Source of the DNA: Rhea pennata
Taxonomy: Eukaryota > Chordata > Aves > Rheiformes > Rheidae
Reading direction: 5' to 3'
DNA: 64,000 nucleotides
Assembly: GCF_028389875.1 (NCBI RefSeq)
Contig: NC_084668.1
Location: 24,190,993-24,254,992 of the forward strand
Below are positions 27,171 through 48,859 of the stretch, piece by piece. How positions within the stretch are numbered: the stretch's first letter is position 1; each line of letters starts with the position of its first letter. The translations under genes and the position numbers were made by a program. Below the pieces are notes generated by a model. That model saw only the letters and a list, made by a program, of their open reading frames with translations. It ran no database searches and was not told the origin of the DNA.

Positions 27171-27174
27171 AAGT

Positions 27175-27314
27175 GCTAAGTATGGAACCTTTCATTTTAT
27201 TATCCTCATTCCCAGTGGGAACTGATTCCTGTCTGCGAAACTTCCAGTGGCTGGCCAGGTTTTGATGGTCATGTCAGATGCTGGCCAGGGCAGCAAATGG
27301 TTTCAGTTTGATGT
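27175..27314 (-). other. CHRNA1: CHRNA1 3' untranslated region
   Basis: Short 3'UTR of about 140 bases, ending after the only AATAAA found downstream of the stop. It contains a duplicated ctggccagg 9-mer. The exact cleavage point is inferred. Confidence 0.65.
27196..27201 (-). terminator. CHRNA1: Poly(A) signal AATAAA for CHRNA1
   Basis: Canonical hexamer on the minus strand, 114 bases past the stop codon, in the context ATAATAAAATG. No other AATAAA or ATTAAA was found between it and the stop. Confidence 0.7.
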
Positions 27315-37068
<9,754 letters not shown>

Positions 37069-37155
37069 CTGAGCGCTCTCTTGCTTCGGTCGCATAGATT
37101 GAGGAATGCACGAAGTGCCTACGAGCTTTGCGGAGCCTCTCTAAAGAGGAGGGCT
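37069..37155 (-). other. CHRNA1: CHRNA1 5' untranslated region (approximate)
   Basis: Inferred from the TATA-like element: the start site should lie about 30 bases below 37,182. The leader has no upstream ATG on the minus strand between about 37,155 and the start codon. It contains a CATTCCT motif (M-CAT type) at 37,102-37,108. Confidence 0.5.
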
Positions 37156-37181
37156 GTGCCGCTTCCTGCCAGTGTGCTGGC

Positions 37182-37238
37182 AAAATATAACTGCCGAGGT
37201 ATTGGTTTACACCACCTGCTTTTTGGGAATGACAGCTG
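37182..37238 (-). promoter_or_regulatory. CHRNA1: CHRNA1 muscle promoter: two E-boxes, CCAAT, TATA-like
   Basis: In minus-strand order: E-box CAGCTG at 37,238-37,233, a CATTCC core between the two E-boxes, E-box CAGGTG at 37,218-37,213, CCAAT at 37,205-37,201, and TATATTTT at 37,189-37,182. The E-box centres are 20 bases apart, about two helical turns, so bound factors would face the same side. It is established for the chicken alpha-subunit gene that a pair of E-boxes about 100 bases upstream of the start binds MyoD-family factors and drives muscle expression and its loss on innervation. The match in type and position makes this that element. Confidence 0.8.
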
Positions 37239-37599
37239 AGAGCCACTGCATCAGTTTAGAAATGGGAGCACACTCTATTTTCATGGTCAAGTATCTGCTC
37301 CAGTTTACAGAAGGTCATTTTTTCTAAGTGGTAATGTCTTTTGCAATTGAAATAAATAAAAGCACGAAAGGATTACCTGTAGAGTAACTGAAAATCTCGG
37401 TGAGATCGCTCAAAACGTTCCCAAAGTGAACACACAACGCTGCGTGTTACCCTCTTTGACCCGAGTAACTTGCCAGATCTAGGATTTTGTTTCTTCCTGG
37501 GGAAAACTGATCACAGGCAGTTATTGCTCTGACACATTCTCCCCATTGTATGGACTGCGCTCTGGGAATTAAGATGCTGTAGAAGAAGAACATGAGATA

Positions 37600-38720
37600 G
37601 TTCCCTGTGCCGTCATGGATTTATGAAAAGTCACTGAAAAAGTCAGTAAATGTGTCAAAAAATGTAATTTCTTAAATCTACCTGGCTTTTCAGAAGGTAC
37701 TTTACAGAACCCTCCCTTGAAGACTCTTAGCAAAACCAAGGTGCCATGGGGTAAGAAGGTAAACCTTCCCTTAGAGAGCTGTGGACTTACTGAATTACAG
37801 AAGGCAAATGGTAGGAATAAGCGATTGAATTCTGTAGTAGTGGATTCCCACAGGACAAGCTAGTGCCTGTTCGTTGTCATCACAAATCATCTGGGAAAAG
37901 GGTGAAGAGTGAGATGCTTGCTGATGATACTAAGTTACTCAGGCTAGCAAGGAAAAGGACCGACTATGAGTAGTTGTATACATGAGTTGTTTACTGATAT
38001 CACTCAGGAGCAAAATTGTTAGGTACAGTGCACGGGTCAGCTCAGTGCTCGGTAGTAGTGGGGAAAAAAGGCAAGCCAATTAGTTACTAGGGAAGGAGAC
38101 CAAGCAAACAGGAAAGCTGATGTCACTGGAAATCCAACGTATCTGAGTACTATTTGCAGTTCTGGTCCTCTGATTTCAAAAGACTTGGAGAGGACACAGA
38201 AGAAAGTGACAAGGACATCAAAGCTCTGGATTGAGTCTCACGCCCGGAACAATTCGATAGGGTGCAGCTCCAGCCTGGAGGAGAAACCAGGGAGAGAAGG
38301 GGCTCTGGGGGGTCTGCAGGATCCTGAATGGCCTGGAGAAGGCAGGTTTTCGATTCGTTCACTGTTTCAATATGAAAAGTAGAGGGCATCAAGTGAGATA
38401 TAGAGCGGCCAGGCTTGAATCGAGCCATTTCTTCGTGCAGTACTTCTTAAATTGTGGAACTGTGCTACAGGAATTTATGGTTGCCAGAAATTTGTGTGTA
38501 TTCAGAAAAATCAGTTTGATAAATTCATCTCATGCTATTCAATATAAAAGAAAAAATATTCCAGAGTCCCGCAGTCCCAAGTTAGAGGAGGCTGGGATAG
38601 TGTCCTGAGGAAATACTGCCAAATGCTTGCCCTGTTCTTGTACTTTTCCCTAGGCACCTGCTGGGCAGAGATGGGACATTGGACTAGATGCCCTGACACA
38701 ACCGATCCTATGTAGTGTTC
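37600..38720 (+). mobile_element. Ancient CR1/L3-type LINE, 3' part of ORF2, decayed
   Basis: The plus strand matches, in order, the diverged 3' portion of a CR1/L3-like reverse-transcriptase ORF. Signals include a 'gtcatggatttatgaaaag' start, 'ccatggggtaagaaggtaaa', 'gctgatgatactaagttact', 'tttgcagttctggtcctctg', the 'cagcctggaggagaaa' block, a 'aattgtggaactgtgctaca' block, and the closing 'gacattggactagatgccct'. No open frame longer than about 80 codons remains, so it is dead. It lies about 360 bases upstream of the CHRNA1 E-box pair. Boundaries and subfamily are approximate. Confidence 0.7.
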
Positions 38721-39550
38721 CAAACTTTTTTCAGAAAACATTATTGACAAAAAGCTTTGCCTCTGTTTGGCACCGGATGTACTTTCTATTTCTTTTGAGA
38801 TTCTTTTGTGCTTTCTGTGAGTTTCTTTGTGTTTTTTTTTTTTCTGGATATTTTGGTTTGTTTTTCAGTCAATTCCTCCATTAACTTAGCAGCTGACCTC
38901 TGCATTTACATTTATCCTTCAGTAAAAACTCTCTATGTGTAATTCTGGCTTTATTTCTAACTGGCCTTGTTGGTGGCTTGTGTTTTAGTCGTTGACTCCT
39001 ATTGTTTCAGCTATCTTATTTCCAAAAAAATGGTTGACTGCTTCCAACCTTTATCCTGGTGACGGGCAGCTGTTGTGCCCACTATAGCTACAATTGCAGG
39101 GAGGCATCACAGCAACGCTGAAAATGCATCTCTGCATCCTCACGAGGTCTGTCAAAGCGTTCTTTGCACATCCAAGGCAGGACTGGCAGCTTCAGTCCTA
39201 AACAGATGCAGGAGAAGTTTTACCATAGTCTTAGGAAAACTATAGCTCTTGAGAAACACAAATTTCTATCATTTCAGAGTCTAGCTGTTTGGAATCAGCA
39301 GGATGTAGAGTTTGTAAGACCCTCAGAGAATCTGTACAATCGCCATGGGTTATTTCTCCTGTTGCTGGGCTGACCTAGAACAGACCCCTTAAGCTGAGAG
39401 CCAGCTACATTTTACTGGCAGGAAGTCAGAGGTCTGCATTCAGAGAGGCAGGAGCGAATATTTGGAGAAAGCCTTTGGGGAGCTACAATCTGACTGCAAG
39501 GCATGTTTGCTGGTGGAGATACAAGACTATTTCCCTCAGAGAGAGGGAAG

Positions 39551-39574
39551 AAAAAAAAAAAAAAAAAAAAAAAA
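39551..39574 (+). repeat. A24 homopolymer
   Basis: Uninterrupted run of 24 A. It could be the tail of a worn retroposon, but no element body was recognised upstream. Confidence 0.9.
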
Positions 39575-40399
39575 CCAAGGCAACCTGAGACCCTGTGGTT
39601 AAATATGGACAGAGAAATGAATGCTGCTTGTTATTAACAGGGCTACGTGACCAGTCATGACCTAGGTGAAAAAGCAGAGGAAGCGATGAGCTCTGCTGTG
39701 ATCATCTGAATTTCATGCTTTGCTAAAAGAAGGGTATTTTTTTTACGTTCAGAGCATTCAGAGGTTTAAAAAGGTTTCATTCCCAAGTAGCAAATATTTT
39801 CACATCTATCCCCTCTCAAAGCTTTTCTGGCCTGATTTGTGAGGGTCTCCCCAGATCTCAGACAAATCCATTTGCCAGAGTAGTAAAGGCACTGGAAAGA
39901 TGCAGTGGGCATAGGAGCTGTACTTGAGATAGCTTTCACCAGCCAAGAAAGTGAACAAGAGGGCAGGACAGGTCTCATTCACACAGACTGGAAAGAAACA
40001 TAATTCCGTAGTGTCTGAGTTTAGGCTACCACTTCTTTAATTCACTACGAGCGTCAGGACCGAGTTCTGCACGGGATTCCCCTTGCCCTCTCTAACCTGG
40101 GGGAAGTCAACCACAACCAACCATTAGTGCAGATAAGCCGCTTTGGCAAGGTGGCATCATTCAGCCACATTACAGGTGAACTGAATACCAGATGCTTTGG
40201 ACAGATTGAGGAATAGAGAATTTGCAATAAAATATTTGTCATAGAATTGCATGCACAGGTGCAGTTCATGACTGCAGTGGGGAAAGAACAGAGGCAGGAG
40301 GCTGTAATGGCTGCTGGGACTACATAGGGCCATGTATGGGAAGCAGAAATTAAATAAAAATAAAAAATTTCACCTCAAACAGAGTCAATAGCAGGACAA

Positions 40400-40419
40400 G
40401 TCCCGTCCCGTCCCGTCCC
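40400..40419 (+). repeat. (GTCCC)4 short tandem repeat
   Basis: Four perfect pentamers followed by a C-rich stretch to about 40,433. A simple repeat. Confidence 0.85.
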
Positions 40420-43400
40420 CGCCCCTGCCCCCCTTCTCTGAGCTGCTCACACTATTGCTGGTGGTTTAACCGAGTTACAAAATGCACAGAGATCTGCTCC
40501 CCAGCCCATCCTCTGAAGAGTGCACATATGTCTGCACAGGAATTTTAAGTTACTTACTACTTAAAATTAAAATTTTTAATTCCACTTGCTAGATGTTTGT
40601 CAGGAAAATTAAGGGCATAATTGCTGAGAAAATAGCAGCAGCGCCCCTTCATTTGTTTTTGGCTTCTATGTGCACCATTCCTCTACAGTAGTTGCAATTT
40701 TTAGTGCAGTTTGGCATCAGAAAAAAATGGCATTGCTGGTGACAGTACATTATGGTGGCATTGGATAACAGCAGGCAGATGGTTAGACAAGTATTGAGCG
40801 AATTTGCCATGTGTTTGTTACCAGATTGCCCCTAGTTGTATACAGTACGGCATACATTTTCCGCTGGAAGCCATCTCACACCAGTCTGGCAACTCAACAC
40901 TATTGCCAGCAGATGGCAACAGATGGTTAGAAAAGACGCAGTGGGCACATGAGCTGCATTTGCGAGAACTGTCACAAACAGTCACTTGGAAGAACAAAAC
41001 AGGAGGAGTAAATATTTTCAAGAAGAAATGCATTCGAGGCATTAACAACGGTCTTGAGATCGTATTGGAGGGCACTTCTGTTTGTTCAGGTGTGCGTGAG
41101 AACACGCCAAGCATTAATACGTTAATTTTAAAGCAGAATAAACTGACAGATAGGATTTTAATTTCACACATTGCAGGAACTTGTAAGTTGCAGTTTTCCT
41201 ACTGAGACACATCTCAGCTGTCCTGCAAATAGATTTCATCCCCACTGACGTTTATAGCAAATTTATTTCCTGTGCATCTTTTCTTTGTTTTCTATCATGT
41301 AAGCCAAAGGAACTTAAATACCAAAAACCTATATCAAAAATTATGATCTTAACGTCTGTAGCTATGAAGTTCACATATAGCTTAGCCATAGTGCACATTT
41401 GTCCGATCAGACGCATGCTTCCAAAAAAGGACTGCAGTCTGGAAAGGAAGGAAAGAAGGGAAGGATCCCCATTCAGATGGAGGAACCGTGGCTGCAAAAT
41501 ACCTAGTTACATCGGCAGCACACATGTTAATCTATTGCAGATGAAGAGAAACATTGATCTCCTTTAAATGACATCGCTCATCCCAGTCAAGCTGCTCTCA
41601 TATACAAATGACACTAATCCTGGGCACTTGCTGGCCCAGCTTCAGTAAGGCAGGACAACATTTTATCTGAATTACGCAGTCAAATACTGAACACAGGTGC
41701 AGCAGTGAGAATGGAGACCAGCAATCACTGAAGATATAACCAAGTCATGCTCAAGCTGACCGGCCACCAAATACGAAAGGAATCAATAGGGGGGTTGCAG
41801 CTTCACATTGCCTTGCTGTTAGGAAGCCAGCCTGAAGGATCCATGTGGTATGGCTGACTTACTAAATAAGTTACTAGTAAATTCATCAATTTACTACTCA
41901 CTTACTGCTCAACCTCTTGTCTTTGATTAGGATGCTTCTAGAGCTCTTACCTGAAGATGAGAGCTTAACTTTGGGACCTGCATGAACCATGCTGGAGAGC
42001 CAAAGACGACAGCAGAAGAGGATAGAGCCCTTAGAAGTGAGGTTTACTCTACTTTTTGTTCCTGAAGGCCACTTCATCAGCACAGGAGTTTGCATGGACC
42101 TTGCTACAGAGTGCTGAGTGGAAGAATCTGCTACATTGATGCATCCCCTCATGAATATTTTCCTTCATGGAAGGACTCCTCAAATATTCTGCTTCTATCC
42201 TCTGGGAAATCTCACTTCTACCTGGATGGGGTAAGAAGACACCTATATTACAGTTATTAATAACTCAGTCCTTTCCCAACAGCACAAATTGCCAGCTAGC
42301 AGCCTCCTGTATCCATGGAAAATGTGCTCATCTTGAGGCAGAGTACTACTATTACCTGCTACTACAGAAAAATCCCACGTAAGAGATTTATTTCCAAGGT
42401 CATTAATACAAGGGAGAGGAGCAATTTGATCTGAATTGTTATTCCATAACTGACACAGAAAATCCATCATCTCTATGCCTGGAAGTGCTGTTCAACCAAT
42501 GTGTATTGCTGCACAGGCCCGTTAGAGAGCTAGAAAACACACCCAGGCCTTACTAGATTTAAACATATTTGGATCACTGTGACAAAGTGGTGCCAAGCCG
42601 TGTGTATATTCAGCATCTGCAAAACCATTCCTGCACTTTGTTGTGTGCTTCATCTGTAACCTCCAGGCAGGGCTTTTCTCTCTGCAGATGCAGAGGCGCT
42701 TTGCAAGGCACAGAAGTCCAACAACTGAAAAGAAGATTGACCAGGCAAGATGGCCAATGTGTCAAAGCTGCGCTCCCCACGCACACCTCCAGCTCTTCCA
42801 CATGCTACTGTGGAGTCATCTAAGGCAATGTTTAAGTAAGCCTCCATCACCTCAGGGTTCTTGTAGAAGTGTCTGCCTCTGGGGGTGGTATTACATCATC
42901 ATACTGTATTTTGGGTCCATAGCCTGATTCTAATTTGCTTTTGTTGAGTTACTACAAGTCTAGAAAGCAGAGCTTGGCTTTGCCTGACTTTTGCCTCTGT
43001 AGCTATATCCTATCTTACCTGCATTGCATTTCATACACTGGCCGAGGTCTGACACTGGCGGTCTTTGTGTTTTCATCAGTGGGACCATGGACAGCATTAA
43101 GGCTGAAGTGTGTCTCCGGATCCTGGCATTCCCAAGTTTAAATGCATATATTTGTTAAGTGGACTGATGCTCCACTGGAGTAATTTCAGTGCAGACAGTT
43201 CAGTTTCGACTTTACTGAAAGCTAAGCAAGCTCTTCAGCTCCTCTGAGGTCTGAGATATTTTGGCCAATATTCTGTATTTTAGCATCTCCCTGAAGACAT
43301 TTGGCGTGTGGCTCCACTGTATAACTAGAGAAAAGAAGAACTGGAATGTGTGCAGTGTTTCAACACTTACAAACTCCTGCACTGATTACCTTCTTCTCTT

Positions 43401-44440
43401 GCCCAGTTTGGGTAGAAAAGAGTTATCACATTGTTTTAGCTCTTAACTGACGTAAGCTCTTCTCCAACTGCTGGTTTGTACGAATATAATTGACTACAAC
43501 CCTTGCGCAAAGTCATCGCTACCAAACACAGAAGCAATTAGCTCCTGGCACCAGGAGCACCACCGGCACATTCCCCACATAGCCCAGGCTACGGATTAGG
43601 AACACAAACGTACATCTGGAGGTCGTCTGCTTCCAGCCGAGTTCTCTCATCGCAGCTAGAGACAGATGTGCTAAATCATCTTACATCACACCTGGAATAA
43701 GTGCAACTAGCATAAACTTTTGTGACCTTGGGAATGCCTCTGTAATCCTGCAAGAGCCCCAGGATATCTAGTCTCGTGGTCCAGATTCTTTCACGGCTGG
43801 TATTTCCTGGATAAACATATAGAAACAAGTTTATTTTATTTTTAATTCTGAGACTACCCAGAATGGCAGAACACGCTTTCCCTTCACACGCAGTGCTTCC
43901 CCTCTCTAAGCACTTGCTGATCCCAGAAAACACTTAACGGTGATCTCTGCAAAGCATCCATCTCACCTAGAGCTGCGGTTTTGCCTTTAAAAAGTCAACA
44001 TTGACCTCACCACACTGAGACACCACAGTATTTTAGAGCAGGAATTACTGTTTTCTAACTGTGCTGTCCATTAGCTCCCAGGGACTGATTTCTGTCCTTT
44101 CACATGGCATACTTGAATTTGTTGATACATGCTTCAGCAGGGACTGACTTCATGCCAAAATATGCACTTTTATGACTTATTTTGGGATCTTTGCCAGTAC
44201 GTGCACAGCATTTTGTTGGTAATTAATGGAAAATATTGACTTCTGTGGTTTCTGTTGGGCAGCTCTCACCTGGCATGTTCCAAACCTACTTTGCCTGCCT
44301 CTTTGCCAGGCTGAAGCTATTTGCCACAATACAGCTCCTACATTAGACAACAATATGAATTTATAAAGTTGTGTTTTTAACTGATCAGACAGAAAAACAA
44401 AACCTCCCCCTCTACTCAAGAAACACTTTCAGAATGGTAA

Positions 44441-44482
44441 CCCCCCCCCCCCAAAAAAAAAAGAAAAAAAAAAAAAAAAAAA
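44441..44482 (+). repeat. C12-A10-G-A19 low-complexity tract
   Basis: Twelve C, ten A, one G and nineteen A in a row. Sharp switch from poly-C to poly-A. Likely polymorphic and error-prone in sequencing. Confidence 0.9.
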
Positions 44483-45639
44483 GAAGTGTGCAGCAGTACA
44501 CTTTGCAAAGAGTGGAGACTAAGTTCCCGGAGCCCTAGAGGAGCAGGAACAGGGGCTGCAGAGATGAGGCATATTTGGGTTGAACTGAACGTGAGACAGA
44601 AGTCAGGAGGCCATTTCCACTCATTTGCCAGGCCACGCTAACTTTGTATTCAGGAATGCACATGAAATCAAATTCCAGATTTCCCTGCTTGCTAATATTT
44701 GGGATTTGACAAAAGTCCAAAGCACTACACTCAAGACAGTTGGAGGAATATCGCAGTAAACACACAATATAGCCAGGGGACTACTGTAAGTAAGTGAGTC
44801 TAATGTAAGCAACGTAAAAGCAAATGCAATACAAGTCATAAGCAGCACAAGAAAAACTCGCATTGAAATAAGAAGTAGAAGTCCAGCTGAATGGCTCTTA
44901 ACAATGTCTATTTTTTCAGATTAACCTAATTGTGAAATTCATCTTAGTAGATAAAGGCCACATCTACATAAACATGATCTTGCTCTCAGTTTTCAAGAAA
45001 AGAGCCCACATGTAGATATAGCTTACAGTGCACTAAAAGCACTGAATGGCAACTGGTTTTGTGGTGCTAGCAACTGTTTTGTGTTGAGACATGTATAATG
45101 CTATACATGTGTAAAGCTATACAGTGTCCAGCCAACCAATATTGCCTTCAACAAGACGCAACAGAAAAATCCACGTGTCCGTTTTGCTCGGTGGGGTTTC
45201 CTGGCCACCAGCTCCGAGAACTTTGTGATATCTTTCCTTTCCTTGTGTGCCCTTCGCACGTGGAGATTACTGGTGATGTACCGAGATGGGTATTGGAAAG
45301 GACGTTACCCTGACAGCTGTCCTCCAGGAAGGCAGCAGGACCCTCATCCCTCCCGTCACCATCAGCGTATCATGGAGGAGGTTGTGGGGAGAATCGACCT
45401 GTCAGTGCCTATCATACAGATGACTGGGGCTGCTCAACAGAGCAAGCCTGGGCGAAGATGGCATTTTCGCTCTTAAGGTTCTTAATATCTCTTCAAGTAA
45501 ATATAAGCAAGCTAAACTAAAGAAACGAGGCTGGAGCTTTGGGCCGTTTCGAGCTTATTACAATGCTGAGGGCTGCAGTGCTGAGTTACATTGCAAGCAG
45601 CGACTAGCACACAGATCAGATAGCGTAGGTCCTGTTACA

Positions 45640-47640
45640 ACCAATTAATACAGCGACCGGAGCCGGGCAGGCGGGCGGTGGGAGGCCCCCCGGCAGCGCG
45701 CTAGCGCGGCCGGGCAGGCGTTCCCCGGAGCACAGAAGGAAGGCAGCGATAAGCACTGCCAGCATACGTACGCCTGCACTATTTCTGATCCCTGCCTACA
45801 AGCAGCAACGCTCCCTTGAGAAGCTGTATCCCACACATGTGAAACAGCGTTCAATTTGTCGCCTTCGCCTCTCAAAGCATATTTACTTCTTAACTCGTGA
45901 TACAGAAAGGAGGCTCTGACTAGAGCCAAAGGAAATTTTAGGAGCAGGCTTCTGGCTAGGTCAAAGCTTGCTATTGAAGTTACTTGTAACCAAAGGAGAC
46001 TTGCCTGTAGATGCAATGGCAGAACAGTTTCCTTTTTTAATTAACATTATTAGCAAACTGACACTATGGTTTAGCAGCGAGGCGAAGTCCGGTAACAGAG
46101 CTGCAAATGGGGAGAGGGAGCATCAGCAGGGGCTTCCTCCCACCAGCAGGAGGGAACAGGAATGCCACATCCCTTTAACGCCACGAGAGGTTTCCAAGCC
46201 GAAGCCTGGGCACCTGCACAGCGCGTGGCACAAGCTGGCCCCCACGTCCCATGTCCCACGTCCCGTGACAACGTCTCCAGCTCCTTTGGCAGCCTTCGCT
46301 GCTAGCGCCGTACGCCGCTCCTGCGCTGCAACCGACCCAAGCGAACCAGGAGCGAAAACCAGCGTATCCGCTGTATTCATTGCAATACGTGTGAAAATTC
46401 TGCCTTTTCTCTGAAAGGCAAGACCCGAGCGTGTGCCGGCAAGTAGCGTGAGGAAAGGTCCGTGCTTATCCAGGAAGAGCAGATTTGCAAGTTGCGTGAT
46501 GCTGCAGCCCATCTCGGAAGCAGTGCCTGCCGCGGGGCCGCGCCACCCCCAGGCACGCTTGGTCACTAGCCTGTGCTGACTTTTAACAAGGTGAGCTGGG
46601 CTTTGAACCTCTTTTCTGAGCTATGGTGTTGTCTAACCCATGCAGCAGCACTCCAAGTGGCTTAAATGTTGTGGCTTAATATTGCAATTCCAGAGGTTTG
46701 CTGGAAAACCATCATGCAAGTAACTAGACTGTATGAACAATATATATGCAGCACCATGATGGTGGAGAACATGAAAGAGGATAAATGGGCAAACGCAATT
46801 ACAGGAATCTCTCCCTTTTCCCTGCGGACAGGCAGTGGGCAACAACATGGGGCTGGGCTAAATCCTTCTGGTTTACTGAAGGATCCTTCAAGCAAGCTTT
46901 AGGAGACACCGTCACATTAGTACTAACCTAATCTACAAAATGAGCAAGCGTAATCGTTCGGACAATCCTGTTCGTGCTACTGACACAGTTAGTTAATAAT
47001 GAGGTATCAAAAAAATAGGCAAAGAGAAAAAGGTAAAAATTCAAACTCAAGAATTCAAGAGAAGGGGAAAAAAAATTGCAGACAATACAGTGTTTGAAAA
47101 TGAAGCCTACTTGGCTGCCAAATGCATTTTTCAAAACAATTCCTAATTGCCTCAGGACATACATTAATCAAAGGATCCCAGGGGCCTGAGGAGCATTTGC
47201 TCCAATCCGCTGAGACAGAGCAGTGATGGAGACCTGAGTAACACAGTGAGCTACGTTTGTCCTTGAGACAAAATACATACGCGAGCGCTAGGAAAGGATA
47301 TCCAACTAAAAGCTCTTAAACAAATTCCTTGAGCAGCTTACTGACGTCACTCTTGGGAGAGATCAAGCGGAGAGAAAAAAGCAGTCCTCAGACCACAAAA
47401 TTGGCGGTGGGAGCTAGAGCTCTTCGGGAGCCTGGCTGCAAATGGTCCTACAGAAGGTGGCAACAGGAAAACGTATCTCTGCAGCGTAGCCCGGATCTCC
47501 TCGCGAGCAAAAACGGGCCAGCATTAAGAAATAGAGTACACAAGGGCTCTGGAAGGTGGTATAACCTGAAATCCCCACGATCGGGAGCAGGCTGGGCCTT
47601 GGCTAGTAGTAGCTGAGCAGTGAAACTGTTAAACTATGCG
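45640..47640. other. Intergenic region with scattered CpG-rich spots
   Basis: Two GC-richer stretches (about 45,650-45,760 and 46,250-46,560) have elevated CpG but are shorter and weaker than the 48.5-kb island. No exon or RNA gene was recognised. Confidence 0.35.
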
Positions 47641-47651
47641 CGCACAGACAC

Positions 47652-47682
<31 letters not shown>

Positions 47683-47695
47683 GTATATATATATG
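47652..47695. repeat. (TA)n microsatellite with TG interruptions
   Basis: An AT-alternating tract of about 44 bases with two G interruptions, a typical dinucleotide microsatellite. It is followed immediately by GC-rich sequence (47,700-47,880). Confidence 0.9.
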
Positions 47696-47958
47696 CACAT
47701 ACATGCAGCCTCCAGCCTGCCCTTGAGCACGGCGCGTTCAGCCCTCGCCCGGCGCCAGGGAAGCAGCGGCAGCAGACGGGGCGAGCCTTGCCTCACGGCC
47801 TGCGCTCAGCTCAGCGAGCGCCGCAGCCCGCAGCACGTGCGTCCCAGCCCTCGCGCTCTTCCATTGCATAAGCTCGCTGGGTCTGGCGTGCAGTTGCTAA
47901 GCAGTAATTTTGCAGGACTAAAAAAGAAATCCGTGATTGCTAGGTTCATGAGATGATT

Positions 47959-47972
47959 CCCCCCCCCCCCCC
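47959..47972 (+). repeat. C14 homopolymer
   Basis: Fourteen consecutive C between ordinary sequence. No associated element. Confidence 0.9.
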
Positions 47973-48469
47973 GCCTTCTTGCAATATAATCATAGCTATA
48001 ATAAAAACATTTGGGAGTGTTCATCAGCATGCAAAAACTATGTCAGGAATGGAGAGGTGATATCACACAAACTACCGGTAACTCTTATTTGCCGGGGAGA
48101 GATCAATTAGTTTAGAAAATAAATCAATTTAGCAATAACATTCACTTCTTACAGATTTAGGATACTTATTGTACTTCCTTTTTGCACGTACAAATATTAA
48201 AGATGCTAGCTTTCTGCACTTTAATTAAAAAATTTAATAAATGTAAGTCAAATCATGTAATTGCTTATAGGTGTAATTGCTTCCCAGTTAGCAAAAAACA
48301 GCATCAAATTTACTGTAAATATAACACTTATTTGTGCATCGCTTGCTTTAACGGTTACCAAGCAGTAAAGATCAAAATGGAGTTAGTATAGTAACTAAAA
48401 TGAAGATAAGATTGAACTAGAGGCTTCGAGTCCGTAATTCTTAGTGTAAAAATCACAATGCAAAAATAC

Positions 48470-48850
48470 CTGCCGCGCCCCGGCGGGGGCTCGGGCAGGT
48501 GCCCGCGCGTCCCGCGCGCCGCGGCTGCGGAGCCGCTCCCCCGCTCGCTCCCCGCGGAGGGTGCGGGCGGCAGCGGGGCAAAGCGGCGTCTCCTCGCAGC
48601 CTTTCCAGAGCTGGTCAGCGGGCTGACTGCTCTCCTCTCCGCACTGCGCCCCCCTTCCGCTTTTCTCCTTTCCTCCACGACCATCAGCTGCTCGCTAAAC
48701 TTTGCTGTGGAACAAGCTGTGCCGAACTGTTTCGCCGCACCGCGATGCTGCGAGACAGCTCCGGCAGCGCCGCCCGCAGAGACTGTCCGTTTCCAGTGGC
48801 GCTTATGGAGAACAGGCGTCTCCAGCGGGATGCAGGTGCTCAGGGGTAGC
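48470..48850. promoter_or_regulatory. Orphan CpG island between CHRNA1 and CHN1
   Basis: About 380 bases of CpG-dense sequence, strongest at 48,470-48,600, far from the starts of both neighbours (11.4 kb upstream of CHRNA1; the CHN1 start is beyond the window). On the minus strand its left edge ends in GCGGCAG|GTATTT, a moderate donor, which would suit a minus-strand first exon. On the plus strand ATGCAG|GTGCTC near 48,838 is weaker. An ATG-led open frame runs through it on the minus strand (from 48,684) and on the plus, all low-complexity and unrecognised. Possible roles are a lncRNA promoter, a distal CHRNA1 promoter or an enhancer. The strand is undecided. Confidence 0.5.
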
Positions 48851-48859
48851 TAACAAACC

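Larger units (their letters stand above)
38730..45600. other. Intergenic region between CHRNA1 and CHN1 (left part)
   Basis: No gene was recognised. It contains a 24-base A run (39,551-39,574), a (GTCCC)4 tract (40,400-40,419) and the C/A tract at 44,441-44,482. Open frames of up to 133 codons (for example around 40,804-41,205) show no domain or homology I recognise and lack splice partners. Confidence 0.45.

Noticed and set aside
40804-41205. 133-codon plus-strand open frame in the intergenic region
   Set aside because: No homology, no promoter or splice context, and the reverse strand is also open over most of it. Most likely chance.
48458-48853. 131-codon plus-strand frame in the orphan CpG island as a protein gene
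   Set aside because: Low-complexity Pro/Ala/Arg composition, overlapping open frames on both strands and no recognised domain. A non-coding promoter is likelier.
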